Made by a program: the position numbers and the translations under genes. Source: JBHENW01 sp046261875 (GTDB lineage Bacteria > Acidobacteriota > Thermoanaerobaculia > UBA5066 > Gp7-AA6). Taken from it: DNA of 64,000 nt. Below are positions 63,193-64,000 of this stretch, one piece after another (the stretch's first letter is position 1; each line of letters opens with the position of its first letter). The notes below the pieces were generated by a model. It saw nothing but the letters and a program-made list of their open reading frames with translations, searched no databases and had not been told where the DNA came from. The stretch spans positions 1-64,000 of the forward strand of contig JBHENW010000024.1 of the NCBI GenBank assembly GCA_046261875.1, given 5' to 3'.

Positions 63193-63247
63193 TCGTGCAT
63201 TCCTGCACTTTTGGGCCGCAAAAATGCAATATGCACGATTGACCCCC
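63184..63247. repeat. Palindromic REP-like element, copy 2
   Basis: About 64 bases with left arm AGGGGTCAATCGTGCAT and right arm ATGCACGATTGACCCCC, a perfect 16-bp outer stem. The inner arms GCACTTTT and AAAAATGC pair with one mismatch around the loop GGGCCGC. It fills the gap between the divergent phosphohexomutase and CAP-domain genes and reaches into the start region of the first. It matches copy 1 at 49-110. Confidence 0.85.
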
Positions 63248-63248
63248 A

Positions 63249-64000
63249 ATGCATGCCGCGAGCAAGCTAACACGGAGCCTTCTCGCCGGCGCCGCGCTGC
63301 AGGCCGCGGCGCTCGGTTGCATCCGCGACGGTTCCTTCGGAGGTCGGCTCTCCGCCACGTCCCCGCCTGCCGGGGAGCTACGGATCGTCGCACCGGACCT
63401 GGCGGCACCACTCTCCGAGCGGATCCCCGATCTGACGTACCCCCACGATCCCGTCCGCGTGGCCGTCTTCGAGCGCATCAATCGCGATCGGATCGACGGG
63501 GGCTTGACGCCGGTCCTATGGGACGAGGGCGCGGCCCGGGTCGCCGACGCGTTCTGCGTCCGGCAGGTGCGCGAGCGCTCGCGCGGGCACTACCTCACCG
63601 ACGGCGTCCCGCCGTACGCGCGCACCGGACTGGCGGGCGTCTTCGGCCTGCAGTCGGAGAACTCGTTCTCCTGGATCACGTCGGCGCTGGAGATCCGCGA
63701 GAAGCTCGAGGACCTCGCCCTGATCGGCCACGAGCAAATGGTGTCGGAGAAGCCGCCGCACGACGGCCACCGCCGGACGATCCTCGACCCGGACGCGACG
63801 CACGTCGGCGTGGGGTACGCGGCGGCAGACGGCCGGTTTCAGATGGCTCAGGAATTCCTGACGCGGCACCTCGAGCGACTGAGCCTCTCGCGGGCGGCGC
63901 ACCTCCGGCATGTCGTCCGGCTGGAGGGGCGGACGGTCGAGCGGCGCAGGCTCCAGTTCGTCACCGTGTCCGTCGAGCCCCCGCCGCGTCCTCTCACGCG
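63249..64000 (+). CDS. CAP/SCP-domain lipoprotein, 3' end beyond the window
   Basis: At least 250 codons are open from ATG 63249 to the window end without a stop. The N-terminus is a lipoprotein signal (LLAGAALQAAALGCIRD). From about residue 75 a CAP-superfamily domain is visible: VFERINRDRIDGGLTPVLWD, RERSRGHYLTDG (a CAP His), SENSFSWITS, and PPHDGHRRTILDPDATHVGVGY. CAP proteins are secreted and may bind lipids or walls. The ATG is 2 bases from the palindromic repeat, so its ribosome site, if any, lies inside the repeat. Confidence 0.85.
   Translation, partial: MHAASKLTRSLLAGAALQAAALGCIRDGSFGGRLSATSPPAGELRIVAPDLAAPLSERIPDLTYPHDPVRVAVFERINRDRIDGGLTPVLWDEGAARVADAFCVRQVRERSRGHYLTDGVPPYARTGLAGVFGLQSENSFSWITSALEIREKLEDLALIGHEQMVSEKPPHDGHRRTILDPDATHVGVGYAAADGRFQMAQEFLTRHLERLSLSRAAHLRHVVRLEGRTVERRRLQFVTVSVEPPPRPLT

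Overview
The window is about 64 kb of GC-rich bacterial DNA with short gaps, mostly protein genes, one tRNA and no rRNA. Lipoproteins, a TonB-dependent receptor, a Tat-exported molybdenum hydroxylase and a cyclic beta-1,2-glucan synthase point to a Gram-negative, aerobic or respiring heterotroph. The mix of families (DUF4097, DUF4386, DUF3179, DUF1326, sorbosone-dehydrogenase-like proteins, M19/M1 peptidases) resembles Acidobacteriota. That assignment is inferred from memory and was not tested.

Layout. 1-110: tail of an unknown gene, then a palindromic repeat. 111-872: broken pilT-like ATPase gene. 869-3938: HlyD/ABC efflux operon. 4067-6650: response regulator, purE, Sir2 deacylase, GNAT. 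6676-16532: DUF4097 protein and a 2926-residue cyclic glucan synthase. 16658-18678: sugar dehydrogenase lipoprotein with a DUF2231 membrane protein. 18787-21594: TonB receptor and DUF1440 protein. 21599-25544: glycoamylase/GH144-like protein, mercuric-reductase-like flavoprotein, Clp-type AAA ATPase with one AAA module. 25593-29594: second sugar dehydrogenase with its cytochrome c, then an M1-type metalloprotein. 29694-34821: damaged threonine-dehydratase-like gene, ArsR regulator, quinone oxidoreductase, second response regulator, two small zinc-ribbon proteins and a secreted trypsin-like lipoprotein.

34.9-46.1 kb looks accessory and partly decayed. It holds a GntR/ABC (Ytr-like) operon into which a Baeyer-Villiger-type monooxygenase gene has been placed with a duplication of the ABC gene start. 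Next come two DUF4386 genes (one with an amber codon), DinB, an alcohol dehydrogenase, a broken M19 dipeptidase fused head-to-head to a broken XRE regulator, an EamA transporter and a frameshifted secreted protein. 46.2-50.3 kb: NmrA-like protein, glycerol kinase and glycerol-3-phosphate dehydrogenase. 50.4-53.9 kb: a DUF3179 remnant, two small envelope proteins, an ECF sigma/anti-sigma pair and a flavin-reductase remnant.

53.6-60.1 kb is the most island-like part. A three-subunit Tat-exported molybdenum hydroxylase, a small coupled Cys protein, a DUF1326 protein and a Phd/YefM-RelE toxin-antitoxin pair lie between a degenerate copy and the intact copy of the initiator tRNA 3' end plus its terminator. 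60.1-64 kb returns to core genes (FtsB-like, enolase, phosphohexomutase), then a second copy of the palindromic repeat and the start of a CAP-domain lipoprotein.

Translational coupling is pervasive. Thirteen gene pairs overlap by four bases in an NTGA arrangement, using ATG, GTG, TTG and probably CTG starts. Several genes carry single-base indels in homopolymer runs. Whether these are real decay or assembly error cannot be settled from the sequence alone.
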